Source: Otatea glauca
Lineage: Eukaryota; Streptophyta; Magnoliopsida; Poales; Poaceae
Assembly (NCBI GenBank): GCA_036346275.1
Contig: CM070725.1
Location: forward strand, 38,378,104-38,442,103
Direction of reading: 5' to 3'
DNA: 64,000 bases
Positions within the stretch are counted from its first letter, which is position 1, and each line of letters begins with the position of its first letter. The notes under the pieces are model-generated. The model was not told where the DNA came from and ran no database searches. It worked only from the letters and a program-made list of their open reading frames with translations. The position numbers and the translations under genes were made by a program. This document shows, piece by piece, positions 12,827-27,385 of this stretch.

Positions 12827-15800
12827 TGTAAGTCCCCTATTTTTGATAATAAATATCAATAATGGGTACCATGTGCTTTCCGTACTAGTCTCATAATCAG
12901 TGGCTAGCACACACAATTACAAATTGATATCACAGTCATACATAAACTTTATTATCACAGCGGAAGCAAAGTACATAGTATTCTTACAATACCAAAAGTA
13001 AAACAGTTCAGTGGAGACACATCTCTTGTAGTATGCCTTTAACCCAATGTCTCCACAGACAACTGACAAGGAAGACCCTAGTAAAATTCATCGTTCATAT
13101 CCCCGAATCCTGCGTCATAATATGTATCGTCGGGGTATTCTGGTTCTTCACCTAAAAACATCAACATATGCGAGTTGAGTACTTACGTACTCGCAAGACT
13201 TTTTGCAAAACTTAAATATACATGCAAGCCAATTCAAAGGGAAGGCTTATGGTTGTTTTGCATAAAGCTAATTTGAAATGTAAATACAGAATAGTAGTTT
13301 GCAAAACGGAATTTAAGTAAAGCAAGTTAATACCGAAAGTAACAGAATATAAGCATAAATAAATTTCATGTACCTGGGTATTATGGCCTTATCCACAAAC
13401 CATTCCCACTAACACACAGTAGGAATTACCGACACATGGTAGAAACCAAATTTTATGAAAATAAAAATTAGCTAACCATGTGATGACTTTACCAAGTGCC
13501 TATGACTGTGGGCGCGGCTAATCGATTAGATTTACACTCTGCAGAGGTGTACAACTTTACCCACAAGACATGACTGACTATTTGTGCAGATCATTAGCAC
13601 ACTTCCTTTGGTTTGCCGCAGAGAGTCATGACATAACCGTTACATTACTTAAACCTAACTTTGCACCAGCCCGATGACGACAAACCCATACTATGGCAGT
13701 AGAAGATATGTGACTAGTACGACAAGTGGTGGTACACCAAATTGTCCCACTTCTCCCTATGACGGTAGAAGATATGTGACTAGTACGACAAATGGTGATA
13801 CAGCAAATTGTCTCACTTCTCCCCATAGAATGGCGTACACACCGCTCCAGCCTACCAATGTGCGAAGCTAGTTTTAAGTAACTTAATAGGTTAAGGCTGT
13901 CCCATACCAGTACTTGTGGTTGTACGCATTTCTTGGCTTGAAAATAACTCATAGTTCGGTCCTTAATCCGACACGGGCAATAGTCTCCCCCTACACTACG
14001 TACAAGTCCCTTGTACATGTGGCTATTGCCAATAATTATCCACATCAAAACCATAGTTTTATTTTCATTTTTGATCAAAATACCAATCATAAAGAAAGAT
14101 CATACCCATTAAATGTCATATCCAACATTTTTAACCATATTGAAATTTTAATGTTTCTTTAAGCATGGCTAAGCACGACTCTAGGTGTCAGTAACCCAAA
14201 TTGACATTAAGTATTGTCTATGCTATTCTAGGGTTATCAAGGTTCACAAATCCAAACTTATCAAGGAAGTTCTATAAAACTACAGGTACAACTACCAATC
14301 CACAAAATAGCAGACTTTAATAAAAATAACGTATGCAGTAAAACATTTAATGAAAGCATTTATAAAACTAGGATCAATATGATCAAAGGGGGTGCTTGCC
14401 TTGTTGATTATCCTCGTAGTCAAATTCCTGATCGTCGTTGACTACTCCGGGTTCGTCGGGTTCTACACGTCGTATAATAATAGCATAACAAATAATAAAT
14501 TTCAATAGGGCCAAAAAGAAATCAGATGGAAAAATTCAAATAAAAAAATTTCATAAATCAGGGATAGTTGCATGGATCATTTATTCTTATTTTACAATTT
14601 AAAGGATTAAATTTATTTAAATTAATATTGAATTACTTTACTACCTATTTATTAACTCAAAACTTTCTTATAGCAAACCCTAAGTATTTTGACATATTCA
14701 GGTTCTTAAGATTACCAGGAGGCTAACAAAATTTAGTTTACTCAATTTGGAGGTCATTTGCAAAAATTCTATGAATGGTATATTTTGGATTCTTTCTTTA
14801 AATTTAAAATTTAAAATTCAAACAGAATGCACTTTCATAATATTTTTGCATATTATAAGTCTTCATGATTTATCATGAATTTATAAATTTATTTCATCTC
14901 ATTTGGCTTGATGGTTCAAAAGTTATAAGCATTTGAATATTCTAGGTTTGGAAAAACACTAAAAATCATGAAACTGCCGAAAAGGGAAAGTGTGCTTTCG
15001 GGACGAAAAGCTGCTTTCCACTTTTGGATTGCATCGGGCCGAGGCGCTGACAGCTGGGCCCCAGATGGCAGCGTCATAGCGCGCGCTGCGCCACTGATGC
15101 GCCGGCCCGCGAGAGCTGCGCGGTGCGTGCGACCAACAAGGGGTCCCACGTGGCAGCGAAACAGGCGCGTCAAGCGACTGCCAAGCGGGTCCCAACTGGC
15201 AGTGACCTGAAATAAAAACGGCGATGCCGAAGCTCGTCGGCGGCTAACTGGCACCAAAGTGACGGGATGGGTAGCACCATAAGCACCAGCACGACAGGGC
15301 GCACCCAGGGGTGGTTACGCTGTGGCCGGAGATGGCCGGAAGGATGGTCGCTACCGTGGACCTGCGGTGGTGGCCATGGTCGAGCGGCGGCAGAGAAAGA
15401 ACTCGATTTCCCGCAATTCATTTTCACCAGCATGAGTATCAGTGCGTCACAAGGATTCGGTTTTTGGCTTTTGTTCAAAGAAATTAGTACCGGGAAAGGG
15501 TTCTCACCGTGCGGGTGTGGCGGCGGAAGAAGAAGCTCGATGTGAGAGCTCACCGGAGAAGAAGAGCTTCAATTGAGCCTGGATATAGGCTCTCGGGGTT
15601 GCGAGGAGGTTAGGGGCCAGATGATTCGAGCCGCGATTCACCGAATCGGCTAATTGAGGTTTCTCCTCTTCTTACTGGTTTTGCCGCATTCGGAGAAGAA
15701 GGTGAAGCCTGTAACATCCCGAAAAATAAAGTAATATAAAAGTAAATATTTTAAATTTGAAAATATTTATTTATGAGTTTTATTGGCTTTATTGGTTCTT

Positions 15801-18800
15801 ATTTGAATTTTCCTGGATCTTTGTATTGTATGGAAATCCAACAAATAGAATTAGTAAATGGAAAATTGTAAAAAGGAAAAATGGTAAAAGTAAAAAGTAG
15901 AAAAATTTACCATGGGACCTTGGCTATGTCGGTAACTCATTGTAGCCAGCAAATAAATATTTCATGCATAGGAACAAGAGTAAACAAATCATATAGTAGC
16001 TCTTTTGACTAAAAAGAGTAGATGTTAGAGTTACTAGAAAATATTAGAAAATTACCTGGATCCATAAAACTTACTATGATACCCTCAGAGCATAATATAC
16101 TTCTGGTAAAAGTTTCAGGAATTTATCATGTAAGTAATGTCTTTTAAAAATTCAAAAACAGAGGCATTGAAAATGTGTAAATCAGCATGTTAGAATTTAT
16201 ATAAAATATATATACAATACTTTAACTTTAAATTTTTATGGGAGCATAAATATCTTAAATAGAACTCCTATAAAAGGTTTTAAAAATAAATAATATAATT
16301 TACACCCTTAAATAAAATAAAGTCCGAAATGAAAATTCTGGATAATGCACAGTGTCAGAATTTTTATAAATTAACCATAGGGTATTTTAGTCTCCAATTT
16401 GTACAAAAGATTACCAACTCCTAGGAGACTCTAGTCAAAAAGTTTCAGAAAAAAATGTAGGTGGTTTGATGGGCGAATTAATGCTGGAACCGAGCTGTCC
16501 GAGCTGAAGTCTATTCCTTTGACACCTCATTTCGCTGCCATGTGGGTCCCAGTCACAGTGACCGTAAGAACTCGCCCAGCCACTGCCAGTGGTCCGTGAC
16601 CCCACCTGTCAGGCTCACTCCTTCTCCTTTCTTCTTTTTCCCCAGCCAAGTCGCTTGCCTCTGCTTGCTCCTTCCCGATCCTTCCCCAGTCAGCAACCAC
16701 TCCGCGCCCGAGCAAGCAAGTGCAGCCACGTTCGTCCTCGGCCTTTCCCTCGCCATGACCTGCCTTGTCCAAGTGCAAGAACGCTCGTGCCACGCCCCTC
16801 TGTACCGATTGAAGCCTCGCGCCAAATCATCGCCAGCAACTGAACCGAGCCGCGTTTCTTTCTCTCGTTCAACCCTGTGGAGCCGATTGCGCCGCTCTGA
16901 TAAACACTGGCTTGGCATCGCGTTATGGCTCTCCTCATTCTTCCGAGCTTCACTCGAACCCAGCATAGCAGCCAGTCCCCTTCTTCCTCTCCATGGCCGC
17001 AAGGAACCCGAAAGGGAAAATTTGGTGATTGAGCTAGCCCGGTGAGTAGCTTTCAAATTAATTGAGCCTAAAGCACTCTAGTGCATCCCAGGTTACTCAT
17101 CAACCTTCACTTTTGTGTTTCCTTGCCTGAAGCACCGCCACACCGTCCTCCTTCTCCAACTCCGGTCGCATGGTGGTGAAGCGCCTCGGCCAACCAATAA
17201 TGTCACCAGTAGGTAAAATGAAACCCCTAGTACTCCTTGATGCTTGATTCGCTACCGATTCAAGCTGAGATTGACTTTTTTTTCTTCCTCGGCGAGCCGA
17301 CATCTCCTCCGTTGCAAGCCCACGGTGGCAGCCGTGTCCGATCACTGCTAGAAGTGAAGAGCTACACCACCTTGTGCGCCGTGACGAGCTGGTGCTCATG
17401 GTGCCCTCAGCCGGCCGATTCCGCCGCGCCTTCGCCGCCGGCGAGCTCCCCTAGCGCCTCCCCTGCTTCGGCTCACTGGTCAGCGGGCCCGCTCGGTCAG
17501 TCCGGTGCGCAGCAGTGAGGGCTCACATAGGTGAATGTGCCTCTCAATTCAGAAAGCGTATTTTGCTGTTTTTTTCATTTTCCAAAACCAAGGCAATTCA
17601 ATTAGCTATAACTTTTGAATCATAGATCCAAATTGAATGAAATAAATCTCTATATTCATGTAAAATCTAGTAACTTCAGAGCATACAATAATATTTTGAA
17701 AATGATCTTTGGATGAATTTGAAATTCAAATTTGAATAAAAGGCCTAAAGATATGCTACATATTAAAATGTTGTAAACAAACTCGAAATGGAATGAAACC
17801 AATTTTATTAGAACCCTTATACTTCCAGGACCTCAAATATATAAAAATATTTAAGTTTTACCTTTGTTTAAATCATTTTATACACTAGGTTATTTTCAAT
17901 ACAATAAACACTCAAAAATGGATAAACTGTGTGAAAGAAATCTAAAATAAGTAAAATTGATTTCTAAATACTAGTATGACCGTAGGCTACCTGAATTTGC
18001 TAAAATATTTAAGAAGTAATCTTGACTTGAAATGTTACGTGAACAGAATGCGATCCTAAGGTAGAAGATATAAATATATATATGCATAGAAAATCAAATA
18101 GTTAGAATATAGATTAAATGAACCCAAATCTTGATAAAAACCAGTTTTGTTATACCCCTGACATCACAAGGATCCCAGATGTGTAATAGTATTTAAGGTT
18201 TGCCATAGAAAAACAGTAAATGTTTAGTATTCGCAGTAGCGATACTTGTATTATCTGAATAGTCATATCTTTCACAAACTAACTTCAAACTTGATGAAAC
18301 CAAATCCTGAGACCTGGAAAGATAATACCCTTGCTATTTATGCAAAGATATCCTATGTTTTTACAAATTTGAACTAAGTCCATATTAAACCCTAATAATC
18401 ATTTATATGGAAAACATCTCGGATAAAAGCCAAATATCACGGAATCAGTTTTAAAACGCTTTTAGGATCATACCCTGTTAATGCCTGAAAAATGGATAAA
18501 TAATCTTATAAAGTGCAATCGCAAACTTAAATCGGAAACTGAACTTTATTGCGTTAACATTGTGACCACTTAAGCCTTTTCAGAAGCACAGAGATACTCT
18601 ACAAGATGCATGCTACTATGTTCTGAAGAAAGAATGTCGGTTTGTTAAGGTTTGTATATAAAATGAACTAGCAGCATAACCCTAAGTTTTATGTTTTCTG
18701 GATAATAGAAACACTTAAGCATTTTCAATAGCTTGTAGAATCACTCGTCTAAAAGAGAATTTTATGAGGGATAGTGTATAAATGATATTTATGATATGTA

Positions 18801-21800
18801 CTACCGTATTCCAGAAAAATATTTTATTTACAATCTGCTTTTCATCTAAATTGTGCTAGTACAATAACCCTAAGTGATAATCGTTCACTATGCGTTTTCA
18901 ATCCGATTCCTTATAGCGTAACCCTTAATGTCATATGAGCTTTTTCAATAATGAATATTATGTCTCGTCCAAAACGCGAAAGTTCATGAAATCAGCTTAG
19001 GTTGTTACCCAAAGTATAGACCACCATATTCTGAAGAAAAAAACTTATTCCATCATGCTTTGCATATAAATTCTATTAGCCGAATAACCTTAAGTATTAT
19101 GGTTTCTAAACTATATAATATGAATTGGTAATAATGAAGAAGTATGTAGTTAAGATATTTGTATCACCAGAACCTTCTCAAAAGCTATGAATAAATCCAG
19201 TAACCTAGCTTAATAGATCTAACTTACTCAAACCCCCCCCCTTCTTATGCAAATCACTCAAGGTTAAGTGCTATTCGCGCGTAATCCTTTAACTAATGTT
19301 TTACTTCTGTTAATCCAAATAATTTTAGCATCTATAATTCGAAGTTATAAATGTCAGAAATCATAATTTTAGCCTCTTGAATTCGTTATTCAAAAATAGA
19401 TAAGCTATAAAAGAAGCTGTTTATTGCTCAATGTTAAAAGCTAATAACAATATGGATATTTAATCAACTAAACACGATATGAAATCATCTAATTCAAACC
19501 CTAAAATATTCCTGTTTTCTGCAGTGAATCTTTCTTTGATTTTCTGTCTGTTTTCTTTTTGCCCTTATTAAAGTTGTATATTTGCTATATTTCCGATTGA
19601 TCGACGTGTAGAATCCGACGTCTCTACCTCCGTCGTTGATTCTGTCAGCTGCGACCGCGTCTTCGTTGTAAGCAATAAATAAGCAAGGCAAGCACCCCTT
19701 TGACCATCTTGATCCCAGTATTTGATTTGCATTGTGTTTACTAAAATGTTTCATGCATGCGTTTACTTTCTGTAAATTCGCTATTTTGTGGTATTGGTAG
19801 ATATACCTGTTGTCACATGAAACTCCTTGATAATTATGGAAATGTGAACCTTGATAACCATAGACTATAGCTAGACATTATTTAATGCCAAATTGGGTAT
19901 ATGCGATCATGTTAAACCTGCTTAGCCATGCTTTAGCATTTTGTGGGGCAGATGATCATGATTAAAATTGTTTCCTGAAATATTTTATATGGAACCTAAA
20001 TGGTCCTTTTTGGGAAAATGGTTGCTAGTAGTTTGCTAAAAACCTCAAAATAAAACTATGGTTTGACGCGGGCGATTATTGGCAATAGCCGGATGTGCAG
20101 AGGGATTTGCACGTAGTGTAGGGTGGAGTATCGCCCGTGTCGGATTAAGAACCGAGCAAATGGGATGTTGTAGATCTATGTTTCCGTACAACCATGAGGG
20201 CTGGTATGGGATAGTCTTAGCCTATTAAGTTGTTTAGATGTGGCTTTGCATCTACGGAAGGCGGGAGTTAGCACAGGCATTCCGGTCAAGTCTGCTTGTA
20301 GGGGTTTCTACATACCAATACACAATGGTGTACACCTTGCCATGGACAGAGACGTGGTGTTGGGTGTGATAAATGTGGATCCACGACTTGGGTGGGTGTC
20401 TCTGTTTTCAGGGCGAGGGTTAACGTCTCGGGCTGGTGTAAAGCCACGTCTAAGTAATGTAACGCCTCTAATGATCTCCTTGCCGACACACCAAAGGAAG
20501 TGTGTTAATTGATATAGCGAAAAGGTTGATCATTCCTTGTGGGTAAAGTTGTATACCTCTGCAGAGTGTAAGATCTAATCGATTAGCTACGCCCGCGGTT
20601 ATGGGCACTTGGGGGAAATCCTCCCAATGTTAGTCTCTTTGGTACTTTCTAAAATGGGTTTGGTCTGAACTTGTTTTTAGCAACTGTTGCTTTATGTCGA
20701 AGGGCTGATATTGATGGACCTTGTGGGTTGGATTATTCGAACTCACGTCATGGAGGACTGTGAGTATTACTTACTGTTGTATATATTTCTTATCAATCAA
20801 CTTGCTTTTATAAATTCCGTTTGCAAATGATAACTTGTTTTACAATTCAATTTCGCTTTATGCAAATTAACTGTATTAGCCTTTCCTTTGAAATGGCCTG
20901 CATATATTATAGGTTTTGCTCAAGTCTTGCTGAGTACGTAAAGTACTCACCCTTGCTTAATTATTATTTTAGGTGGATGAGTTAGCGAGGCTTCAAGTCT
21001 CTTTTCGTCGCAGGTTGCGGGGTCTTCTTCGTCGTGTTCTATCTGGAGTTTATGCCTTGTCAGTTGCCTGCGGGTCGGATGGGCAAACTACAAGATATTG
21101 CTTCTGTTGATGCTTTATTCTCTGAGTTGTAGCATTTCCTTTATGTAATAGTTTTCGCTTTAATCTATATGAGGTATGGTTGTGATTCCAATTGTTGTAA
21201 ACATGTGAGTGCTAGCTACTGATCCAGGGAATAGCATAGTAATCACATGGTGGTTCCTGTTCATCAGAATGGGGTCTCACAAAGGCTGACGGTGTTGCGG
21301 CAATATTGACCTGCTCCGAAGAAATGTGAGCGACTAGGGAGACTATGATGTGCTTAAATAGATGACCAAGGCGGTGGAGGCAGGATTTGAACGCGACTGG
21401 AATTGCGGCGGCGAGTGTGCTCTCTTGGCTGAGTCTTTACAAATTCAAATGAGAAGACAGCCGAGACAGAGCTCTGGCAGGGGTGACAAGCTGGTGCTTC
21501 GGTGAACGAGTTGCGGCGCTGACTAGAGTAAGCGACATGAGAAGAGGCGGCAGGGCTAAGCTCACGCGAGAGAGGAAGCTGCGGAGAGGAAAAGAAGAAC
21601 TGAGAAGAGAGCTGACAAGTGGGGGCAAGCTGTCAGTGGGAGAGGTCGGCAGGGACAGCTGGCTTCGCTGGGTCCATAGGTCAGCGAGATGCAAGGGTAA
21701 AACGCAAGAAAGTTCAGGATAGGTTGAGGTAAATCCATTGAATTGGAACAACTGACTGGCTCAAAATTTTATGAAGATTTTTCCATAGGTCGGCAAGGAA

Positions 21801-22519
21801 GAGATAAGAGTCTGGTAAAATTTATAGATAAAAATGATGAGTAAAAATATTTCTAAAAATCTAACAATGCACAACTACTAATTTCTATTGATTCTGGTTT
21901 TTATTTAATTGAAGGTCAAGATCAGTTTATTATTTTATAATACTTTTTTAGAGTACTTGGTGCAGTATTATTTACCTTGATTAAAATTTTCAGATTTTTA
22001 TATTTGATATTTTATTTTTAATAATTCTGACATTTCTATTTTCAGTTTTTCAATTTCTCTATTTATGAATTTTTAAAATTATTAAATCATGAGATAAATT
22101 TTTTTATATTTTTACCAGAGATGGATAATAATATGATGTCAGCATGAAAAAATTTTGGGCTTGGGGAGGGCTCTGGAGATCTCTCCTATAGAAACCTGAC
22201 ATGACTTGGATTGGGATATACATGCATGATTACTCTTACTTTTATTATATTTTAAGGTTCCAGATCAGCACAACTTGAAAACTCACGATCCTGGACGAAT
22301 CTAAGCTTTATTTAAGATTTTTACAGATTTTGTTTCTTGATTTTGGGTTTTTACCTTTTTATTTTTACCATTTACCATATAGCTCATTTGGATTTCTATT
22401 AATAGGAAAAAACCAAAAAGAATTCTATTAATTCAGAGAAACCAGAAAATACAACAATAAATCACATGAATATTTTTGGATATTATATTTCTTATTTTAT
22501 TAAATTTTGGGCTGTTAGA
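12827..22519 (-). mobile_element. Minus-strand solo LTR, split by a nested solo LTR; duplication GTGGC
   Basis: The left edge is TGTAAGTCCCC (12827). The right edge reads AAATTTTGGGCTGTTAGA (to 22519), the reverse complement of the usual TGTAACA-C/G-CCC LTR start with one base changed. GTGGC precedes it (12822-12826) and GTGGC follows it (22520-22524), a perfect 5-bp target duplication. Bases 15710-21281 are a later insertion, so the original LTR was about 4.1 kb. In reverse orientation it carries the conserved LTR block (13501-13620) and the palindrome GAGTAC-N4-GTACTC (13177-13192). No internal domain or gene is seen. Confidence 0.8.
15710..21281 (+). mobile_element. Nested solo LTR, about 5.57 kb, same family as 7348-12408
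   Basis: It starts TGTAACATCCCGAAAAATAA and ends GGGGTCTCACA. The flanks are AAGCC (15705-15709) and AAGGC (21282-21286), a target duplication with one mismatch. It has no internal domain. It carries the conserved block (20483-20607) and the palindrome GAGTACGTAAAGTACTC (20932-20948). It interrupts an older minus-strand solo LTR, so it is the younger insertion. GC-rich open frames at about 16540-17520 are in overlapping phases without a domain, so I do not call them genes. Confidence 0.8.
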
Positions 22520-22524
22520 GTGGC

Positions 22525-24071
22525 ACGTAAGTCAATTGCATCCGAGTAGTTTTATTAATCCCACAGATTAATTTTCCCTTTTACTTAAGATTAGCCGTTA
22601 CTAATAGTTGATTAGTGACTAGATTAATCTAACCGGTCAATTTGGGTTAGCTTAATTTATATGAACAGCAAGTCGCGGACAGCCATATATCCGCGTGCTC
22701 GCTGGGGTCTGCCATGCTTGGTTACCTCGGTTGCCCACGGCCGATCTCATCTTGATGTGCATGCATCAAATGAGACTGAGATCAATGTTTGCATCAGATG
22801 ATGTTTGTTGGATATTGATTCTGCATGTTTATGGAATTAGTAGTTTTAGGCATGCTTGATATTAGATTGATTTTTTATGTTCTAACAAAGAGATCAATCA
22901 GGGTGTTCAATCCCATCAAGCAAAATGTATCAATCTAGAAAGTTTTGATCTCGGATTGAAAGAAGTGGAAGGTGGCAAAATCAGATCAAGAACCTGCCGC
23001 GCCGGCTGGACTGAAGCTGCGCCATGCGCTGTGCACTGTATAGCCGCCTTGCGACAGCCGCACCGGCCACCGTTGCGCCCTACTGGCGCCGCGCCCGCGA
23101 TCCTGGTGCTGACGCCGCCGCTGCCGGGCCCTGTACCCTCGGCCTCTGCTGCCGCCGATGTTGGTTTCTTGTGCCCAAGGCCCGGCGCCGCCCAGCAGGA
23201 GCCCCATGCCACGGCTCGGCGCTGCCGTTGCCGGCCTCCCCCGCCAGCCGTGCAGCCGTCCACCGCGCCTAGAGGTCTCCCACGTCGCCGCGCCCCGCAG
23301 GCGCCGCTCTGCGCAACAGACCTCTCGTGCCGCCGACCGCCCTATCGGCCGCAACGAGCCCGCAGCTCTCCTCGCGCCGACCGCCCCGACGGTCGCCAAC
23401 ATGCCTTGCGCCGACCGCCTCGACGGTCGCCAATGAGCTCACTGCCCTCCTCGGTAGCGGCCAAACTAGAAAAAAAAAAATTGATAAGGTGCACACTTCA
23501 CACATACAATTCTATAGTCTTATGTAACAATTTGGTATCATCATAAATCCAATATATATATTTGAAATTTGCTAAAAGTATAATACAAATAGTTCTAAGT
23601 CTTAAAAATCCCAAATCACCAAAATCAAAACCAATTTAATCAACAAATTTAGCCTATTAAAGAGATAAAATTTTTGAAGTTTCTCAAATTTTTGAAAGTG
23701 ACAGGGCATACTTGGCACCCTTGGTTCCGCCCATGCTCCTTGGGCTGGCCCCGAAGCGTCACCTGCGCCCTCCGGTGCCCACACCAGACACCACACCATC
23801 CTTAGATATGGCCGACGGTGGTAGTAGGGCAACAGGGCAATGGTGGCTAGGGTTATAAACCATAGTCGTCCATTGTGGCTACTGTGGGCCGATGGCCAAT
23901 GGGCTTTGGCGGTTTAGAAAAAAAATCAGGATAAGAAATTTTTACAATTTAAACCCTGGAGGTGTTTGTAATTCTGAAAATGGTAAAATAAATTCTAAAA
24001 ATTTATAGTAAATTCCAAAAATTGATTTATGGGTATATGGGCTTCAATAAACTTGTTGAAAATTAGACTTA
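22525..24071. other. No gene recognised; GC-rich segment at 22990-23460
   Basis: Bases 22525-22980 are AT-rich with nothing identifiable. Bases 22990-23460 are very GC-rich, open in several frames, and contain a short internal duplication near 23370-23440 (CGCCGACCGCC followed by ACGGTCGCCAA, twice). The segment ends in an A10 run. Bases 23690-23900 are a second short GC-richer stretch. None of the open frames shows a domain, and the composition is enough to explain them. Confidence 0.4.
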
Positions 24072-24385
24072 GCACATATTGGAAGCTCCATATCTCTGTG
24101 TATATTTTTCCTAGCATTATTCTATATATATATATATATATGATGAATTTATTTTTCTGTTAATTGGTAATTCTAAAAATTGCTTGATAATTAGCATAAA
24201 ATCATGAAAAATGATAGGAAAATTATAAATAGCATATTGGAAATTCCATGCGTCTTTTATTTTTCTTAGCATTTTTCCATGTTCATATATGCTAGTATTT
24301 GTTTTTCTGTTAATTGATAATTCTGAAAATTGCTTAATGATTAACAGAAAATTATGAAAATGCTAAGGAAATTTTGAAAAAAAAT
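24072..24385. repeat. Two diverged tandem copies of a roughly 155-bp AT-rich unit
   Basis: Unit 1 (about 24072-24230) and unit 2 (about 24231-24385) share the same order of words: CATATTGGAA, then TTTTTC-TAGCATT, then TTTTTCTGTTAATTG, then AATTGCTT-AT-ATTA, then AAAATCATGAAAA-like ends. A short TA run (24124-24141) lies in unit 1 only. The repeat sits just upstream of a copia gag remnant and may be part of that element's leader or LTR. Confidence 0.6.
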
Positions 24386-24508
24386 AGATAATTAACTACT
24401 GAATAGATATAAGACCAAACTTTACTGACTCAAGAGTGAGCATGCAATATATTGATTTTACCAGCAGTAAAATTCAATCTTGTCTGCATAGAGGATATGT
24501 CGAACATC

Positions 24509-24763
24509 GCAAAGAGGAAATTTACTAATCTTGCCCTGAATGACAGCAATTATCTCACATGGGCAATGGATGCCAAGATTAACCTGATAGCTCGATCTCT
24601 TAGAGCAGATATTACTCAACCCGAAGCTGATGCCTTTGCTCTTCCCGAAGCCGATAAGTGTGTGGCTCTACACTTCCTGAGGCATTGTCTCCATGCGGAC
24701 CTGAAGGCTGAATATTTGATAGGGGAGGACCCGCTGGCATTATATAATCCCCTAAAGGAATGA
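24509..24763 (+). pseudogene. copia gag N-terminal remnant
   Basis: 85 codons from the methionine at 24509 to a stop at 24761-24763. It contains the DSNYLTWAMDAK type motif seen in UBN2-class Gag proteins of grass copia elements. Beyond the stop the Gag similarity continues in the same region with further stops, so the frame is broken. Confidence 0.7.
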
Positions 24764-25863
24764 TATAACCAGCAAAGATCCATCCTATTGCCAAAAGCAC
24801 AGCGCGAATGGACCCTCCTATGATTTCAGGATTTTAAGACCATGACAGCATATAACTCTGCCATGTACAAGCTTGTCGCCAAATTGATATTCTGTAATAA
24901 AAAAGTTATAGATATTGAAATGATCGACAAGACATTATGCACTTTCCACCCCAATATGAGGATACTGCAGCAACAATACCATCATGATAAGTAACAGAAG
25001 TATTCTAAGCTTATTTGTTTTTTACCATAAGCAGAAAAACATGAACTCCTCATGAAGAATCATCACGTTCTCCCTAATGAGAGTTATGCAATGTCGGAAA
25101 TACATGCAAACGCTTAGTAGGCTAGCAATAGCCATGGCCGCAAAAAGGGCCAAAGGCATAAAAGGGATAAATGGAAGAATAACATATCAGATAAGTGAAG
25201 AGGCAAGAAATAGTGGAAAAGTAAAGACAAAGAACCAAGAAGCTTCCAGAAGCAAGACTCAGCTAACAAGGCTGCAAACCCTGCATAACCCTGCTTTAGG
25301 TATGAATACGTTGGCCATTGGTTGCGCAACTACCACATCCCGAAGTATTTGGCAGACCTTTGCATGCAATCCATTGGAAAAGTTGATTAAACCCAAGGGA
25401 ATAAAGTTGAGACACTCTTTACTGTTCAACCTGTTGTTGACACATATGCTGAGAAGCGTGAGGATATAATTCTTGATCCTACTGAGCTTGAGGAGTCATA
25501 GAAGGACACCCATAACTCATATGGAGATATGTATTAGTCTCCTAAATATTCGTTCATTTTGCTAGTCGATGTCACATTCTACTTAAGAGTCTTCTCTATC
25601 AGTTTAATCTTAGTTCCAGAATGAACATTGATCTATGCTCCTGTTAAACAATTATCATTTAAATAAATATCTATTTCTCAGGATATTTTTTGCTATGTTT
25701 GTTCTATATTTTACAATATGTTCCTGCTGCAACAATTGCTTAATTATTAGATCATACTTCTAATATAGAACAAAATATAATCCAATGGCGGAGGAGAAAA
25801 TCTGTCTTATAGATAGTTGCACTACAAATTCAATTCTCAGGGAGACTAAATATTTTTCAGACT

Positions 25864-26205
25864 TTGACTAAGAAAACTGAAAATATTATGACCATTACCA
25901 GAAACGATGCTCTCATAGTTGGCACTAGAAGAGCCATCATAATCTTCTCTATGGATACTCGTATAATAATAGATAATGCCCTATTATACCTTAAGTCCAG
26001 TCGTACTTCACTAAGTTTTAAAGGCATTCGTTTGAATGGTTTTCATATGGAAATAGAAAATGAGGTTGGTACAGGATGCTTACTTATGATTAAGTTTAAC
26101 TGGTGTAATATACATGTGATTGAAAAACTTCTTCACTTCTCCTTCGGGTTATATTATACATATATAAAGCCTGAAGTTTGTGTTGCGATGAAAACAAATG
26201 CTTAA
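25864..26205 (+). pseudogene. copia protease / GAG-pre-integrase remnant
   Basis: A 113-codon open stretch with the TITRNDALIVG...RAIIIFSMDTRI and NALLYLKSSRTSLSF pattern typical of the segment between protease and integrase in grass copia polyproteins. It is followed by a degraded zinc-binding segment and then the integrase core at 26425-26670. It is a remnant only, with no complete domain. Confidence 0.65.
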
Positions 26206-27385
26206 AAAACTCAGAATTATTTAAGATCTAGCATGATCGACTGGGTCATCCTGAGTTGAACAAGATAAGGAAATCATAAATAATTCTGATGGCCATAGCA
26301 TAAAAAAATATAGACTTCCTTAGACCTGAGATTTCTTATGCTTTGCTTGTGCTAAAAGGAAGCTCTTAATTATACCATCTTATATAAAGGTTAGAGAAGA
26401 ATTACTAAATTTTCTAGAGAGAATTCAAGGTGATATTTGTGGATTTATTCTGCCCCTATCGAACCTCTTCAGATACTTTATGGTACTGATATATGCTTCT
26501 ACTAGATGATCCCATGTATGTCTCTTATCTATTATGAACCATACTTTTGCTAAATTAATTGCAGTAATTATTAAATTGAGAGCCTCTTTTTCAGAAGAAA
26601 TGATCAAATCTATTCGAATGGACAATACTGGTGAGTTTATCTCAAAGGTATTTAATGATTATTGTATATGACTCTGGGCATTAATGAAGAGTATTTAGTA
26701 CTTCATGTCCACACTCAATATGGTCTTGCAGAGTCATTAGTTAAGTGGATAAAACTTTTTGCTCGGCCATTCTTGCAGAATTATAGATTACCTACTAGCT
26801 GTTGGGCCATGTAATGCTACACACTATGGTATTAATTCAACTCAGACCAACTACATACTATGAAATTTCCCCTTTTGCAGATAGTGCGTGGGAAAGAAGC
26901 AAGTATTTCACATTTGCGAAATTTGGCTGTGTTGTATACGTGTCAAGCTCACCACCGTAGCGTACAACATAGGTCTTCACCGGAAGTTGGGGATCTATGT
27001 AGGTTATAAATCTTCATCAATTATTAAATACCTAGAGCCTATGACAGGGGATCTGTAAACGACTCGGTACACTGATTGTATAAGGACAATTTTTGGTATT
27101 AGAAGGAAATAAGTACCACATTAAAGAATGCCGGAAAATAAATTGAAATATCACTGGTATTCAGTCCTTAGACCCACGCACTAAAGAATCCGACTTGAAG
27201 TTCAGAGGAGAATAAGTCTGCAATAAATATCTAATAATTTGTCAATGTCTTCACTGATCATAGGGAATGATAAGATCTCATTTACCTACAGTAAACACAC
27301 CTGAAAAGAGTGAAAATATCTCAGAAAGATATTGATCCCACTCTTACCCCTCATGATAAGAAGAGAGGGAGGCCTCTATGTGCAC

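Larger units (their letters stand above)
24450..27385 (+). mobile_element. Decayed Ty1/copia element: gag, protease and integrase remnants
   Basis: Read in shifting frames, the order is: (1) a copia-type Gag start near 24500 (FTNLALNDSNYLTWAMDAK) running with stops to about 24960; (2) a zinc knuckle near 25290 with cysteines changed to tyrosine; (3) a protease/pre-integrase part near 25800 (CLIDSCTTNS, where the catalytic motif is usually D-S-G) and a DRLGHP-like stretch at about 26225; (4) an integrase core at 26425-26670, with the end MDNTGEF matching the family's second Asp region; (5) a post-integrase stretch to about 27385. Reverse transcriptase and RNase H are missing. Many stops and frameshifts are present, so this is an old, 3'-truncated copy. 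I could not place its LTRs. Confidence 0.8.
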